Shown here in pieces: positions 12,205 through 25,000 of a DNA stretch of 64,000 nt; position 1 is the stretch's first letter; each line of letters starts with the position of its first letter. The translations under genes were made by a program, and so were the position numbers. Source of the stretch: Odontocerum albicorne. Lineage: Eukaryota; Arthropoda; Insecta; Trichoptera; Odontoceridae. The stretch lies in the NCBI GenBank assembly GCA_949825065.1, contig OX463838.1:1364001-1428000 (forward strand). The letters are read 5' to 3'. The notes under the pieces are model-generated. The model searched no databases. It saw only the letters and a list, made by a program, of their open reading frames with translations, and had not been told where the DNA came from.

Positions 12205-12482
12205 CAAATTTCTTCTTCTTAAACTTTCTATAGACTCAAGAGTCTGTTACTGCAGGATTGTCCTCCTGTGATGCTGAGCTCCAGCTATCTCTCCATCGTT
12301 TCGGGGGTCTCCCTGGTGGACGCCGTCCATCCGGCACCCTATGCAGAGCTATGTATGAAATTCTTGTGGAATTCATTCTCTGTACATGTTGGTACCAGTA
12401 TCGTCGACGCTGTCGTCCCCATCTGACCCCATCTTGGACCTCACAGACCTCTCGGAATATGGTGTTCCTTACACGATCACGC
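12205..12482 (-). mobile_element. RTE-like LINE fragment inside the minisatellite
   Basis: Minus-strand reading gives VRWGRQRRRYWYQHVQRM and VPDGRRPPGRPPKRWRDS, the same tail as at 4361 and 26177, ending in the (AAG)n-type tail CTTCTTCTT. AATTT of the host repeat flanks both ends, which may be a short target duplication. Confidence 0.88.
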
Positions 12483-12582
12483 AATTTGTGTTTATATATA
12501 AAGAATGGAATGAAATTTGTGTTATATATAAAGAATGGAATGAAATTTGTGTTACAAATAAAGAATGAAATGGAATTTGTGC

Positions 12583-13020
12583 ATTTTGTTGTATTTATCA
12601 AATTTTTCACTTATTAGTTTCAATATTTTTTAAAACAAAAATAAAAATGTCAAAAAAAGTCTGGCCTACAGGTACACGCCACCTACTCCATGCCTGGCAG
12701 GGAAAAGGTTAAGAAGCTAGCTACTTTAGATTGAAAGTAGCTTAACAGCGCTATTTTTAAGTAGCTTTTTATAACACTGGAAATATGAGCAAGTCAAGGG
12801 AATCAGAGCAGAAGTTACAACTGTAATACATAAAGCTATATTTAAAAGAGTATTGTTGAAGCAATTTATACATTTTAAAATGCTTCTAAAATATAATAAA
12901 AATTAGTCCACTTGTAGGTCTTTTTAATTTAAGGCCGTGAAATTCAATATTTTTTAGACAGTTTGAATTTTGAATTATATTTAAGGATTGATAATACAAA
13001 TAGTATTTAAAAAATATATA
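12583..13020. other. Spacer with a low-copy repeat
   Basis: 12712-12770 (AGCTAGCTACTTTAGATTGAAAG) resembles 44725-44770, so an uncharacterised dispersed repeat is likely. Nothing else is recognised. Confidence 0.4.
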
Positions 13021-13973
13021 CGAGGCGTATCCAGAAAGTAAGTGTACTGAGGCTCTCACGACCGGATGGATTTTATTTTCGACATGTTGGCTACACTTCC
13101 GTGTAGCCTTACCCTTCCCCTCCGCAACAAGACCGGTTCGAGGTCAGTACGTTGAGAAGTGTCGACGCGACAACACGTTTCGTGAAAAATGTTAACCCAA
13201 TCTCCCGCCAAGTGCGAAATTTTGTAAAAAGGCAAGAGTTTTTGAGGCGCTGCAAACTCCATGGAGATGAATTTCTCCGCTCCATCGTTACTGGAGATGA
13301 AACTTGGGTTGCACACTAAACGCCTGAAACCAAAAGGCAGTCTCAACAGTGGCGTCACACCTCTTCACCCTCCGCCAAAAAGTTCAAAACCACAATTTCA
13401 GCCAAGAAAATCATGGCATCCGTGTTTTGGGACTGTCAAGGCATAATTTTAATTGAATTTATGCCTCAAGGGGAGACCATCAACTCTGCAAGATACTGTG
13501 AGACCCTAAAAAAATTTCGGAGGGCGATTCAGAACAAGAGGAGAGGCATGCTGACAAAGGGAGTCTGCCTGCTGCATGACAATGCCAGACCACACACGGC
13601 CAACGCCACGAAGGAACTGCTCGCCTCGTTTAAATGGGATATCCTGAACCATCCCGCGCCTTCCCCTGACCTAGCACCTTCAGATTACTATCTCTTTACC
13701 TCCCTGAAGCTGTACATGGGTGGAAAAAGGTTTTCAACCGACGAGGAGCTAAAGGAGGAGGTGGAGAAGTGGACGGAGGGGTTGGCGGGAAACTACTTCG
13801 AGGAAGGCATCAAAAAATTGATACCCCGCTTCACCACCTGCATTGAGAGGAATGGCGACTATGTCGAAAAATAGCTTACATATGTACTTTGGTAACCACA
13901 TAATTTTTTTGTTTAAATAAAAAAAATTGTAACCTAAAAAAATTCAGTACACTTATTTTCTGGATATGCCTCG
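13021..13973 (+). mobile_element. mariner element, internally deleted
   Basis: 30-bp terminal inverted repeats (CGAGGCGTATCCAGAAAG; the right copy has two differences) are flanked by TA at 13019 and 13974. The 953-bp element keeps the catalytic half of the transposase but lacks the N-terminal helix-turn-helix region, so it is non-autonomous. The copy at 61375-62324 is nearly identical. Confidence 0.95.
13266..13874 (+). pseudogene. mariner transposase, catalytic half
   Basis: Encodes a D,D34D-type transposase C-terminus: GDETW (first Asp), LLHDNARPHTA (second Asp), SPDLAPSDYYLF (third Asp) and terminal NGDYVEK. A TAA stop lies shortly after GDETWVAH, followed by a 153-codon open stretch from 13413. 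The codons are otherwise intact, suggesting recent mobility driven by an enzyme encoded elsewhere. The same stop is present in the 61375 copy. Confidence 0.9.
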
Positions 13974-14111
13974 TATATGGAATATGGGTAGATCTGAGCC
14001 TACCCTTCATTTTAAGGGGAGTAGTTCAGCGAGGGTTTCAAACCGGCGATATTCTTTACAAAATCCAGTCCAGTAACCAAACAACCATAGACCTTTTTAA
14101 ATTATTAAAGT

Positions 14112-14392
14112 ACATACATACCATCACGCCATTTTCCTGTTGGGGTAGACAGAAAAACAGAGCGCCAGACTTTCGACATCTTTAACTTGGACACAGACAC
14201 ACATCCTTAGCTTCTTTTACATCCATACACCTTCTCTAATTTCTCTGACTTTCTATGTTTTCTTCATTCAAAATGTCATTCACTTCAACAAACCATACTT
14301 TCTTTGGTCTTCCTCTAACACTTTTCATTCACATTTGCACTACACAAGTTTTTTCCTCTTTCTGTAACTTATTTACCAATCATGTCTAACAA
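14112..14392 (-). pseudogene. LINE tail, second RTE-like family
   Basis: Minus-strand remnant of the RT ORF tail (pattern K-x-R-G-R-P-K-K-V-W..) and of the downstream segment that opposes GTTGGGGTAGACAGA. The same segment is at 16112, 46846, 62395 and 62985. Stops and indels are frequent. Confidence 0.65.
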
Positions 14393-14583
14393 TAACAGCT
14401 GTGAAATTCTCAAATATCTTACATAGTTAATTAATGGTTACCAAGAAAATAAAATATATTGTAACTTTTAGAAATTTAAAATAAAGCGAACTACATTAAT
14501 ATCGGAAGCGAAATAATTATTTTCAGACAGTTGCTTTTAAAATAAAACCATTATAATTTATTGGTTTGATTACATTTATATAA

Positions 14584-14690
14584 TGATGAACTCCATGGCC
14601 TAGTTGGTAAGATGCTGGTCTTGCAACCGGGAGTTTAGGGTTTTTATTCCTGATGGTACACAAAAAAATTTGTTAGGTTAAGTTGGGTTA
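14584..14690 (+). mobile_element. tRNA-derived SINE head
   Basis: CATGGCCTAGTTGGTAAGAT fits a polymerase III A box, and the later GTTTAGGGTTTTTATTCCTG is a decayed B box. It matches the better preserved heads at 44210 and 54820. Confidence 0.6.
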
Positions 14691-14990
14691 AAGCGTTTGT
14701 CTGGCAACAATACTCTCATGTGCTAGACGTGCTCGAGTGTTATTGCTTGTCTACGCGCGGTAGTATTTCCAACATGTACGATAACGAACTGTGAGTTACT
14801 TGTCTACTCCAGTGGTTCTTAACCCTTAACTTAACTTGATTACTGGGGCCAAATAAAATTTTGACACCTGGCCACGATTTTCAACATGTCCGCAACATCA
14901 ATTAGGATATGTTGATGGAACTATACAAATGAATGAAACTTCATATAATAAGAACAACAGTCAGTTAAAACTTAACAATTTTAAATGTTA

Positions 14991-15540
14991 TACTAAAGAA
15001 AATGTAACATGGTCCCTGTGACGTTTAACAAATTTGCCCCAATACAACCTTTTAACGACGTTCAGTAATTTTAATTATTTTATCAACTTTGATATAAGCC
15101 TCGATTCTAATAAATAGCAAGTTATTTAGGTAAATACATTACATAAAACTAACAATAATGACAAATTAATACATCTTGTTACAAATTAGCAAAAATATGT
15201 CAGTTTGTTAAAATCAAATAATATTTGGCGACGTTCGTCAAAAGTCATTACGTTAGTGTGCATTGGTCAGGGATGGGGTATACGATAATTGAATTTTCGA
15301 TTTTTTTATACATAAAATTAAATGTTCGTAATTAGTATTAACTCATAGTGGATCTTGGCCTATTTAAAGATAGATACAAATCATACAATACATTAGAAAG
15401 TCAGTATAATGAAAATTAGGAAGAACAAATTTTATTTATAAAAAAAACTATTCGATTTGTAAAAAAAAAACATTTTACCCCATCCCTTTGAGACATGACA
15501 TTTCAAACGTCACAGGGACCATGCTACATTTTCTTGAGTA
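14991..15540. mobile_element. MITE family A, copy 4
   Basis: Begins TACTAAAGAAAATGTAAC and ends TACATTTTCTTGAGTA, with family-typical interior modules. It lies about 320 bp downstream of the CAP-Gly gene's stop codon, within its possible 3' UTR. Confidence 0.88.
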
Positions 15541-15679
15541 GTAAATATTGAATCGGAATCTAAAAATATATGAAGTCACAGAATTTGAATAAGAATAGGC
15601 AATATATATACTTAAAGGTTCATTTTTACCGGTCAAACAAGTGTACGAATATCTCAAAATGATTGCCTACTACTTCAAT

Positions 15680-15745
15680 GGGCATGGACCTGTATGGGCA
15701 TGGACCTGTATGATCATGGACCTGTATGATCATGGACCTGTATGA
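15680..15745. repeat. 16-bp tandem repeat, 4 copies
   Basis: GGGCATGGACCTGTAT repeats four times with changes in the first three bases. It lies just downstream of the CAP-Gly gene's stop codon on the gene strand. Confidence 0.9.
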
Positions 15746-15860
15746 GCATGAAGATTTGTAAGATATTCAGTTATAGGTGCTCTTTTCTTTGATCAAATAA
15801 TCACTGGTTGATCCGTAAAAATGAACCATAAAATAGAGACTAGTATTCACATAGCACAAT

Positions 15861-16062
15861 TCAATAATCGGCCCACGCCATGACAACCTTGGAGAAAGGG
15901 ACGAAAAGGGATTTCCCCTGCTCGCAGTGAAAGTAGCGCCGGCCTCTGAAACTACCGTCTCCACCGCCTAGCCCCAGGGCGCTGCTGCCCGCCATCTGCA
16001 GCCCTACATATGTGGGTGCAGGACCCCCACCGCTCCAAGGACCTCCGGCAATACCAACATAC
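15861..16062 (-). CDS. CAP-Gly gene exon 10 (terminal)
   Basis: Acceptor TATGTTAG; stop TGA at 15861-15863. Encodes YVGIAGGPWSGGG, PTYVGLQ, GGGDGSFRGRRYFHC and LFVPFSKVVMAWADY, which completes the CAP-Gly domain at the extreme C-terminus. No unambiguous AATAAA is visible close downstream. Confidence 0.88.
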
Positions 16063-19000
16063 CTAACATATAAAACAACAATGTGAAAAACATATATAAA
16101 TACTAATTAATTTTAATCACATACAATCATGCCATTTCCTTATCGGGTAGGCAGAGAGGACAGATTTCCTGTCTCGACACACATCCTTAGCCTCTTCTAC
16201 ATCCATAAACCTTTTCATATAACTACTACAATTCTCTGACTTGCTACATTTCCTTCTTTCAAAATATAATTCACTTAATCCAACCACACTTTCCTTAGTC
16301 TTCCTCTCACATGCTTTCCACTCGCATTTGCACTATATATTTGTTCTGTTAGTCCTTCATTAGTTCGTTCCACATGCCGAAATCATCATTAAGGCTGATT
16401 TTAAGTTCACAATCATCTCTAATCACTTAATTCTTTTTTTTTATTTTTTTTATCCACTTTGCACAGATTTCTCCTGTTACACAAAGAGGGTCTGCTTCTA
16501 GCGTTAACTTATTCATTAGGAAGAATATCAGCCAGGATTCTTCTCATACTGCTAGACGGTGCCGAGAATATATCAACAGTGTCATTCAGTTGGTTCAATA
16601 TCTCTATACCACGCGTGACTGAGTGTTTAGCCATGATATTCGTCCTGTAAGTTGGTATGCAGAACAGAGGGTGATTCCTTGCACGGCTATATTTATTAGG
16701 TACATATAAACTTAGTGCTTCTAGAATCGCGGGACAGTTAAGGCAACCTTGAAAAACCTTAAGTAGGAATATCGCAATGGATTCTTGCGTTCTTGTTTCG
16801 AGGCTTCTATAGTTACACACCGTGAGAAGTTCGACATGGTGAGCATATTTTGGATAATTGCCCTTTCTTCTGTACCATAGATATCTGAGGATTATTTTAT
16901 ATTTGTTCTATATTGTTTTTATATTCTATATTGTCATCCCGTGTAATTATCGCAATAATGATGTATACAATTCTAGATCTATTTTATTTAGCCTGGCCAT
17001 AGATTTGACAAAGTTTTATTTTCAAATTCTTTCTCTCGTATAGTTTCTTTCTAGTCACATATTCAGGTTTCTCATCTATGGCACAGTCTCAGGAGCAACC
17101 CAATGAATATCTTCCAGTCCTTCCATGAATAAATATATTCCATGATGTGGCTGACAATCTGGATCAATCAATGGAACCCCACCCATGTACGATGCATGCA
17201 CTGCAACAGAAGCCACTTCTAAGACAGTTCAAGGTATACCACAATCTTCATGGCTAGTCAAATCCTTGGAGAAGGGTGTTAGGATCATTTACAAGGTTGA
17301 GATTTCGACCGAGGACTAATTCCATTACCTTCACCAGTTTTCTAGTAAGCTTATATTCCTCTATACAAATTGTTGTCTTTGATCCAGAAAGGGCGTCGAC
17401 ATCAAGGCGAGTCGAAAGAGGGCAGAAAACAACCACATGCATCAAGTATGCTTTTTAAAGATATCTTCTCGTACTCCCTCATTAAAGCATCTTTGTATCG
17501 TAGATTACGAGGCAGCAGGTTTGAAAGAACCGGAAGCCATGCCAAAGGAGTTGGTTTCAGAATGTCACCGACTACCCGCATTGCCTCATCGAGCTGGGTA
17601 TCAATAAGATTAAAAAAAAATTGCTTAAACACTAAATAAAATGACAAATTGGTTATACTAACTTAACTTTGCCAAGAGCAATACGACCGTGGGGAGCAAT
17701 CACTTTGACCAGGTGACCCAGCCTCAGCTGACGTGGACCGTTGGGCAGGTATGGCCTGCTGTATCGAGACGGGCAGAACTCATCTGGAATGGAATGGATT
17801 CGAGAAATATAAAATAATTCGCTTAGTATGATACATACAGTCAAACCTCGGGTTACGAATGCCTCTAGTCACAAACAAATCGGCTTACGAACACAATTTC
17901 CGAACAAATTTTGACTCGACTGCGTACAATGCTTCGGTTCACGAATTTGTTGTAATGGTGCATTACGCAATTACGCATTAGTTGTTTTCAGGTGCGTGCG
18001 TTGTGAACATTGTTTGTCGTTGCGTTCGTTGTTCTTGATACATTTTTTTTTGCTTTTTCATCATCATCATCATCATCAATGGCACTACAGCCCATTGTGG
18101 GCCCCGGCCTCCTCCAGCAGTCGTTGCCATTCCCCCCTTTTTTGCTTTTTATATATATAATATACAGTACATATAAAATATATTTTGCATTAAATTAACC
18201 CTCATTAAAGAAAATGAATTTCGGTTTGCGAACATCTAAATTAAAGAACGAATTAAGTTTGTAACCCGAGGTACCACTGTATTATATTTTTTATATATTA
18301 TTTATAGTTAAGGCATTAACATTGTGGAGGTTTAAAGACATTGTCATTTGTTTTATCAAACACTGTTTATTCCACTTTTTGTAACGGTATAACCCTACCG
18401 GTTTCAAGGCTTTCACCTCATCATCAGGAAGTCTTGTTTGTGCTCCCTGATGATGCGGTGAAAGTCGTGAAACCGGTAGGGTTATACCATTATCCGAACC
18501 AACGCACCGCATACTATCGCAATGACAACACTGCACGATTCGTGCCACACTACGCGACGATAAGTCACCGAGCAAATCTCATGGTGAAAATACGTGTTGG
18601 TTAATTTTATTGTGTCACCGTGATTTTACAAGATGGCGGCAGATTTAATAACAGCTGTGTATAAAAGGGAGCCTTTGTGGAACCCATCGAGCAAATTATA
18701 CAAAAATATACCTGTAATAAAATCACTTTGGAATGAAGTTGCACAGGAAGTAAATAAATATGGTAAGTTGTAATGAAATTGGTTAGTTTTGAGAATGGTA
18801 TCGTTTGTTGACTCAACCGCTTCCAACTGTCAAATGAATTTGGGCGAAGCACTTTGATGTGGCCAAGCATGAAGTCACCTAGTATACGAGTCACATAAAA
18901 CCTAGCTTAGCACCTAACGAAGCACTTTGGTGTGGCCTCGGCCTAAGGGAACCTAATTCTTTCTAATGACAGTGTGGATGGAGGAGGGGACAAATATGTG

Positions 19001-22000
19001 TCCCTGTAAATAAGATACCATGCAGTAATATAAAATATTTATGAATGAATTCATCAGTTATTTATAAAAACAATACTGACGATTAACACATTACCTTGAA
19101 GAGTCCTAACTGTACTCAAACAGCCAATAGAACTGGTGAGGAACCGGTCTGCCTCATCCAAGAGCTCATCGGTGGAGTCTTCGCTGTCACCCATACCATG
19201 AGAAATGCCCTTGCCGACACCTTTTCCGAAGAGACCACGCTGGCAGCAGTGTGCAGGCAACGGGCGCAACTCTGGCAATGAGCCCCGCCATCTCATTGGT
19301 TGATCTGAAACATAAAATGCAATACTAATGCATCTTTTTTTGAAATTAGATTTATATAGTCTAACTCAGGGGTCTCCAAACTACTGCCCGCGGGCCAACA
19401 CCAGCCCGCGAGCACCATCAATCCGGCCCGCGGTAGTGGGTCCTGCGGAAGTAAATAAATATGGTAAGTTGTATGCGGTATGCCCGGTATCCGGTCTGTC
19501 ATAGTTTTTACATTGCAAAATTTACAATGTAAGTAAATCATACAAAATAATAATTAGATGTTTTTACTTACAAAACACACCAGTCACACTATATTTCGCT
19601 TTTCGCACATCGGATATCTCCGCTGCAATGAAATGTCCTTGATACTTGCCCGTAAGTAGCAACCGAAATTGCGAACGGAGCGGAGTCCACCCCCGCACCC
19701 TGCGCCATAGATATCTCACTCGCCGGTTAGTCCCAAAATGAAAATTTGCGCATAATTCAAAACTACAGTATGTTGGTATGATGAGCTCGCTAGGTCTTGG
19801 CCCTTGGGACTTAGTGGAGGAGTCAGTGTGGCCCTTAGGCTAAAAAGTTTGGAGACCCCTGATCTAACTGATTCCTAGATCCTTGTATACCACATCTATC
19901 ACCACATTTCAATCTTTATCAACACGTTCAAAACATTCAAAGTGAACTTTCTCGCTTAAGACAGTCTTACTTAAGGTCTGGCAAAAGTGTCAGTCTGGTT
20001 ACGTACGACACTATTGCCAGCATGTGCAATCATAAACTGCATTAACTATCAAAATAAAAGAATATTTACCAGTAAAGCTGACCCGATGAGATCCTCCGTG
20101 GCCACAATCTCCAACTTTTCCTGAAGCAGATCGCTGCATTGAACTCTTTGACCAATATCTACAAAAAATATATACTTTGAGTTATTTCATATTTGAATTA
20201 TATTACCTTTCCCTTCCTGTGCTAAAAAAATATGCGCGTTCCGGTGCTGTGTATTCAATACACATGTAAAAATGAGTGATTTAAAATCGAAAAAATAAGA
20301 ATATTCATAGCCAATCGCTTAAATTAATTAAATTTGAAGTCGAAAGTGATAATAATTCAAATTTAATTGCTGAAAATATGAAAAAAAACATCGGCCGACG
20401 TTCACAAAACGGGCGAAGAGACCACCGCAAATTGATGCCCGAGAGCTACTGAAGCGAGCGAACTAAGATTCTATTTCTTGCGTTCCCATATACTGAAGTA
20501 GAGTTAGAGTGAAACCTGAATAGCGTCGCTTCATCACCCATTGCGGTTTTTAGAATGAATATACCTACGTCACACACTGGCACACGTTTGATTGTATTTG
20601 TGAATTTAATCCCGATTTTCACAAAATATCTCTGATGTGGCCGGTAAGTGCTTTTAATTATTATAAATATTATTTTTTCATTCAATGCGTAAATGTATTA
20701 CGGAGGAATACCTAAAATCTGAACCCAGTATTTGTTATATTTATAGAGATATTAAAGTTTTTAGAAGCAATGTGTAGTAGTTACACATCACAGGGAAGGA
20801 AGGGTTAAAGCAAAATTGCATTAAGTGGGATCATATATCGCTACGGATACTTTTACATAGGAAACAGTTTCAGTGAAACAATACCATTTGCTAAAATTAA
20901 ATATACAACTAGCAATAAAAATCCATAATTTTTTTGCTCTCTCAAATTCATTCTTGCCAACCACTGGTGGATCTTTTGTATGCGGATTGTAAGCAGTTTT
21001 GTTTCCAGACTGACACCGTTCTTATGGGTACCATCGAGAATTGAACCCGAAACCCCCTAGTGGAAGTTAAGAATGTTACCAAGAGTTCCCAAATAGGTCG
21101 ATATCGACCCCCTGGGGTCAATAATTCAATAAAAAAAATTGGAGGTCGACGACAGTAAAAATAGACATCCCTTACTACTGCTATTTGTTTGTTACTTCAA
21201 AATATCTATGATTCCAATAGGTACCTAATTAAGAAGTAAAATAATTCGAAAAAACACTTTTTTGATAAAAACACATTACATACCAAACTTGTGAACGTAA
21301 AGGTGTGTCATTAAAAGTCTATTTTTTGGCTTTAATTTTTGTCAGCGCAGATTTCAATATTAAATATTGCACAAGATAATGCAATGCATAATCCGTAGTC
21401 CTTTTATCTTTTTCAATCCTTAACCGGTTCACTGCCACGAGTGCGTTGACGCGCTCTCCGATTCAGTGCTCGCCAGGCCGGCCATACAAAATGAACGCGT
21501 AAACGCTCTCCTTTGAGCTTGTCGCAAGCTAATATCAAATCCAATTGTAATAATTTATAAATTGTAGAACATAGTGACATCTATCGAGATGGTCAAGAAA
21601 TATTTAAATATTACAATTTACCGATATTATCAAAGTTACAGTCATCTTTCTAAAAGCTTTCACTGACAGTCAATACGTGTCTCTGATACAGGGTTACCGA
21701 CTACAGTTCTTTGCGACGTAATTGCGATGATTTATAATACGTTTGTAGTTTTCTTTAATGGTTGATTTTTAACTTTTGTGCCTTATTTTTGTTAATTTTT
21801 CAAAGTATTTATTTACAAAGTGTATTTTCATGTATTCTTTGGTTATTGGCGGTAGTTTTGCGGCATAATACGACGTTTATATAGACTTTACGGTTTTATT
21901 TTATAGTTTTTTACCTTTTGTGATTTATTATACATCATACAGATAATTTGTTGATTTAAGTTTACAAAGTATATTATATTCCATTATATTTATAAGTAAA

Positions 22001-25000
22001 CGTGTTTTCTGTGTCAAGTTGTGACAACCCTGACATTTTGTGAATATTTAAACTGTGTTTTTCTGAGTGAACGGCAGCTCAAACGCCCCACGGTGTATAT
22101 ATTTAGTGAGTTTTCATAATATCCTTTATAATTGTATACAAAAAATATAATTTTTTTAGGTTTTATTTTTATTGAAAAAATCCCGGCCTGCTGGGTACGG
22201 CCATACTAATAACTTCCGGCACTTAAAGGGTTAATTACAAGTGATTAAAATGAAAAGTTTGATATCTAGTGAAATATTTAATATCGAGTACTGTACAAAC
22301 TTATTAATTTGAATAAGTCAAGTAAATGACTAGGGGGGAGACGGTTTCAAAAAAGTTTTTGGTAAAGGGGTCTGCGGCCGAAAAAAGTTTGGGACCCCTT
22401 GCACTAGACTATGGAGGTCGACCTCCGTCAATAAAATTATTGACACTTTCTAGTTAGTTAGATTTATAAGGATTTTTTACCGAATTTTATTTTTATCTTT
22501 TTTTTTCTTTCCTGATCAATTCTCTAAATACCGCAGTCTGTTTTGTCTGAAAGTGCTAATAGTGAAGATTATTACCTTGAGCTCCTGGTGGGGGAAGAGG
22601 GTGAAGTGTGCGAGGAGGGCGAGGTGGGTAGGCGCTGCGCGTGGTGCACGCAACACAGCGGGGCCCCGCCCGCAGGACCTAGCCCCGCCCACAGCGGCTC
22701 TGCTGAGCGAGACAGCTCCGGCACCATAGACGTGAACCCTGCATCACATTATTACCATTACTCACGTCATCTTTACTGAAGCATCAATCTGCCGGGATGG
22801 AGTGGAAGGTGGGCAAACATACAGGAAGGTGGACAGTTCAGTACATATATAATCATTTATACTAGAGAAATCGTAGCATGGTCCCTGTGAGTTCACAAAT
22901 TTGCCCCAATACAACCTTGTAAGGACATTCAGTAATTTTAATTATTTTATCAACTTTAATGTAAACCTCGATTCTAATAAATAACAAGTTATTTACATTA
23001 CGTAAAACTAACAATAATGACAAATTAATACATCTTGTTACAAATTAGCAAAAATGTGGCAGTTTGTTAAAACCAAATAATATTTGGTGACCACCTCGAA
23101 CGAAAGCCAGTTGGCTATTAAAAAGACAGAAGCGACCGAATTGAGATTCTATTTTTTGTGTTCCCATATACCGAAGTAGTGAGAGTGAGACGTGAATAGC
23201 GTCGCTTCCTCACCCATAGAGGTTTTTTAGAATGAATATACCTACGTCACACACTAGCACACGTTTGATTGTATTGGTGAATTTATTCCCGATTTTCACA
23301 AAATATCTCTGATGTGGCCGATAAGTGCTAGTTATTATTGATATTATTTTTTCATTCAATGCGTAAATGTATTACGGAGGAATACCTAAAATCTGAACCC
23401 AGTATTTATTATATTTATAGAGATATTAATGTTTTTAGAAGCAATGTGTACTAGTTACACATCACAGGGAAGGAAGGGTTAAACGAGACATAAAATTTTT
23501 AGTATTCTTTGACAGTATCACATTTTAAAAGCTTTATATTAATTAAGATGGTTTTCTTCTGAATAAATAGTTATGGTAAAATATATAACCTTACCTATAT
23601 CACTAAGTAATACTCTTCTAGTTTCTTCAGTACGCCGGGTAGTCCTGCCAGGCATGGGGGCTGCAAGACGAGTGGGGGCCCCTTCATAATTCACCTTACT
23701 GGGGAGCGTGGTGAGGGCCAGGGGTAATATCTGTTGACGTCATATTAATTAAATTCAGTAATAAGAAATTATTCTAAAATAAACATTGAATGTTGCCCAC
23801 GATAGGTTTTAAATTTTTTATTTTATTTTATATAATCACTTTCTTCTGTATTTTTTTATGTATCAGTTATGTATTTTTTTATATGGATTGTGTGGGATTG
23901 CACATCTTCTTCCCAGTGTCATGTCAGGTCCCCTCAACGTTGAATATCACCTGAGAGTAGACATCTTTGTCCCCGGCAGCAACTCTCTATCAACTTTGGC
24001 TCTTTGAAGAACCCTTGTGTTGCTGACCATATCCGTCCAAGGTATCCGTACCATTCTCCGGTGCATCCACATTTCGAACGCTTCCAGTCGGTTCATACTA
24101 CTAACTTTAAGGGTCCATGATTCCACTCCATGCAATAACAACACTGACCAAACGTAGCATTTGACTAACCGTTGTCGAAGTTTCAAGTTTAGATTATCAT
24201 CGCAGAATACGCTTCTCATTTTATTAAAAGCCGCACGAGATGATTCAATTCTCCACTTGACTTCGGTTTCTGGGTCGAGGTCTTCCACTAGGATACTTCC
24301 GAGATATTTAAATGTTTCCATATCTCTCTCTATATCAGCACCATTCAATGTAAGACCTGCTCCTGCGTGATCCTGCCGGCCAAACAACATGAACTTGTTT
24401 TACTCACGTTCATGTTCAGCCCCAGCCTCACAACGGCTTCATTAATTCTATCTATAAGCGTTTGAAGGTCGTCAATACTGTCTGCCAGAACAACCGTGTC
24501 ATCTGCGTACCTGATGTTATTGACGCATACACCATTCACTTTGACCTCCAGATTCAAGCTATATGGTGCTTCCTTGAAAACTATATCAGAGTACAGATTG
24601 GATAACATAGGTGACAAAATACAACCTTGTCGGACTCCACGTTGAATTGGTATTAATTTAAATAGACAATGAAATTATGAGTCAATATAAAAGGGCCAAT
24701 TTAAAAAAAATGTCAATTCTAGATAATTAAAAGTTTCAACTGATTTAAGTTTCGAAAATTTAACAATCAATCTATAAATGGGAAAGTTCTTCGAAGAAAG
24801 AACTTATTGTTGCTTGTTAACACAGTGTTTTCCAATGAATAAGGCAGGTGGATCGCTTTAATTATTTAACATAAATTTTTATGAATCAAGCAAATTTTAT
24901 CTAAACAAAGTCAACCAAAACTTAAGGCTGAGGCCACACCAAAGTGCTTCGCTAGGTACTACGTGACTAATATACTAGGTGATTTCATGCTTGGCCACAC

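Larger units (their letters stand above)
11335..12582. repeat. 30-bp minisatellite with two insertions
   Basis: The unit GAATGAAATTTGTGTTATAT recurs every 30 bp at 11341, 11371, 11401 and 11431, then 11464 and 11494. It resumes at 12189-12210 and again at 12483-12582. The gaps are a TA-type MITE (11511-12185) and a LINE fragment (12205-12482). Open frames here in both directions simply follow the repeat. Confidence 0.93.

Noticed and set aside
13056..13358. 100-codon minus-strand frame, also at 61410 and 62424
   Set aside because: Antisense shadow of the mariner 5' region; the real coding sense is on the other strand.
20067..20160. Alternative frame of exon 7 (IGQRVQCSDLLQEK) joined directly to exon 5
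   Set aside because: It is open, but the join leads to a TGA in exon 8. Including exon 6 gives a continuous frame.
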